Assembly: GCA_947632165.1 (NCBI GenBank)
Contig: CANROI010000092.1
Location: 1-5,755, forward strand
Source of the DNA: an uncultured Clostridia bacterium
GTDB taxonomy: Bacteria; Bacillota; Clostridia; Christensenellales; Borkfalkiaceae
Direction: 5' to 3'
Length of the DNA stretch: 5,755 bases
Positions 5,695 through 5,755 of the stretch are shown in pieces (the stretch's first letter is position 1; the number at the start of each line of letters is the position of its first letter). The translations under genes and the position numbers were made by a program. The notes beneath the pieces were generated by a model that saw only the letters and a list, made by a program, of their open reading frames with translations, was not told the origin of the DNA and did no database searches.

Positions 5695-5755
5695 ATCTGT
5701 CCGATGTTTCATACGTAATTCCGAAAATTATGTTAATTCGATGTACTCTTCCTTT
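5695..5755. other. AT-rich right edge, possible tail of a convergent gene
   Basis: All three minus-strand frames are open to the window edge before stopping. One reads KEEYIELT and stops at TAA (5730-5728); another reads KGRVHRINIIFGITYETSDRF and stops at TGA (5692-5690). Either could be the last codons of a gene coming from the right, which would suit the better minus-strand T-tract of the terminator at 5626-5662. The segment is too short and too AT-rich to choose a frame or claim a gene. Confidence 0.2.

Overview
The window holds an L-arabinose catabolic cluster and its presumed regulator, from what looks like a GC-rich member of the Clostridia (Firmicutes). The organism call is inference. 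It rests on GGAGG-type ribosome binding sites before every gene, vegetative TTGACA/TATAAT-type promoters, a short helix-turn-helix/membrane regulator of a kind common in Clostridia, and an arabinose kinase that looks unlike the Escherichia coli AraB. No mobile elements, RNA genes or CRISPR arrays were seen.

Layout, left to right: 1-58 is an AT-rich flank with no supported gene. At 59-82 is a terminator for the small minus-strand gene at 89-565, which encodes an XRE-family DNA-binding domain fused to two membrane segments. Its promoter (603-631) abuts a strong terminator hairpin (638-662) that closes the next minus-strand unit. That unit, read from right to left, is ribulokinase (3009-4583), L-ribulose-5-phosphate 4-epimerase araD (2272-2961) and L-arabinose isomerase araA (739-2199). 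The gaps between these genes are 47 and 72 bases, and each gap holds a possible hairpin. A 139-base divergent intergenic region (4584-4722) carries promoters for both directions and several candidate operator repeats. On the plus strand follows a cupin/AraC-type regulator (4723-5583), then a long inverted repeat that probably works as a terminator in both directions (5626-5662), a perfect 16-base tandem repeat (5663-5694) and an AT-rich edge that may include the tail of a convergent gene.

How the genes work together: AraA turns L-arabinose into L-ribulose, the kinase phosphorylates it to L-ribulose 5-phosphate, and AraD epimerises that to D-xylulose 5-phosphate, which enters the pentose phosphate pathway. 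This is the complete three-step pathway. The divergent AraC-type protein is well placed to sense a sugar and control the operon. No arabinose transporter or arabinoside hydrolase lies in the window, so uptake must be encoded elsewhere.

I found no convincing previously undescribed system. The points most worth checking are the type of ribulokinase, the regulatory sites between the divergent genes, the tandem repeat after the regulator, and the role of the membrane-anchored XRE protein.
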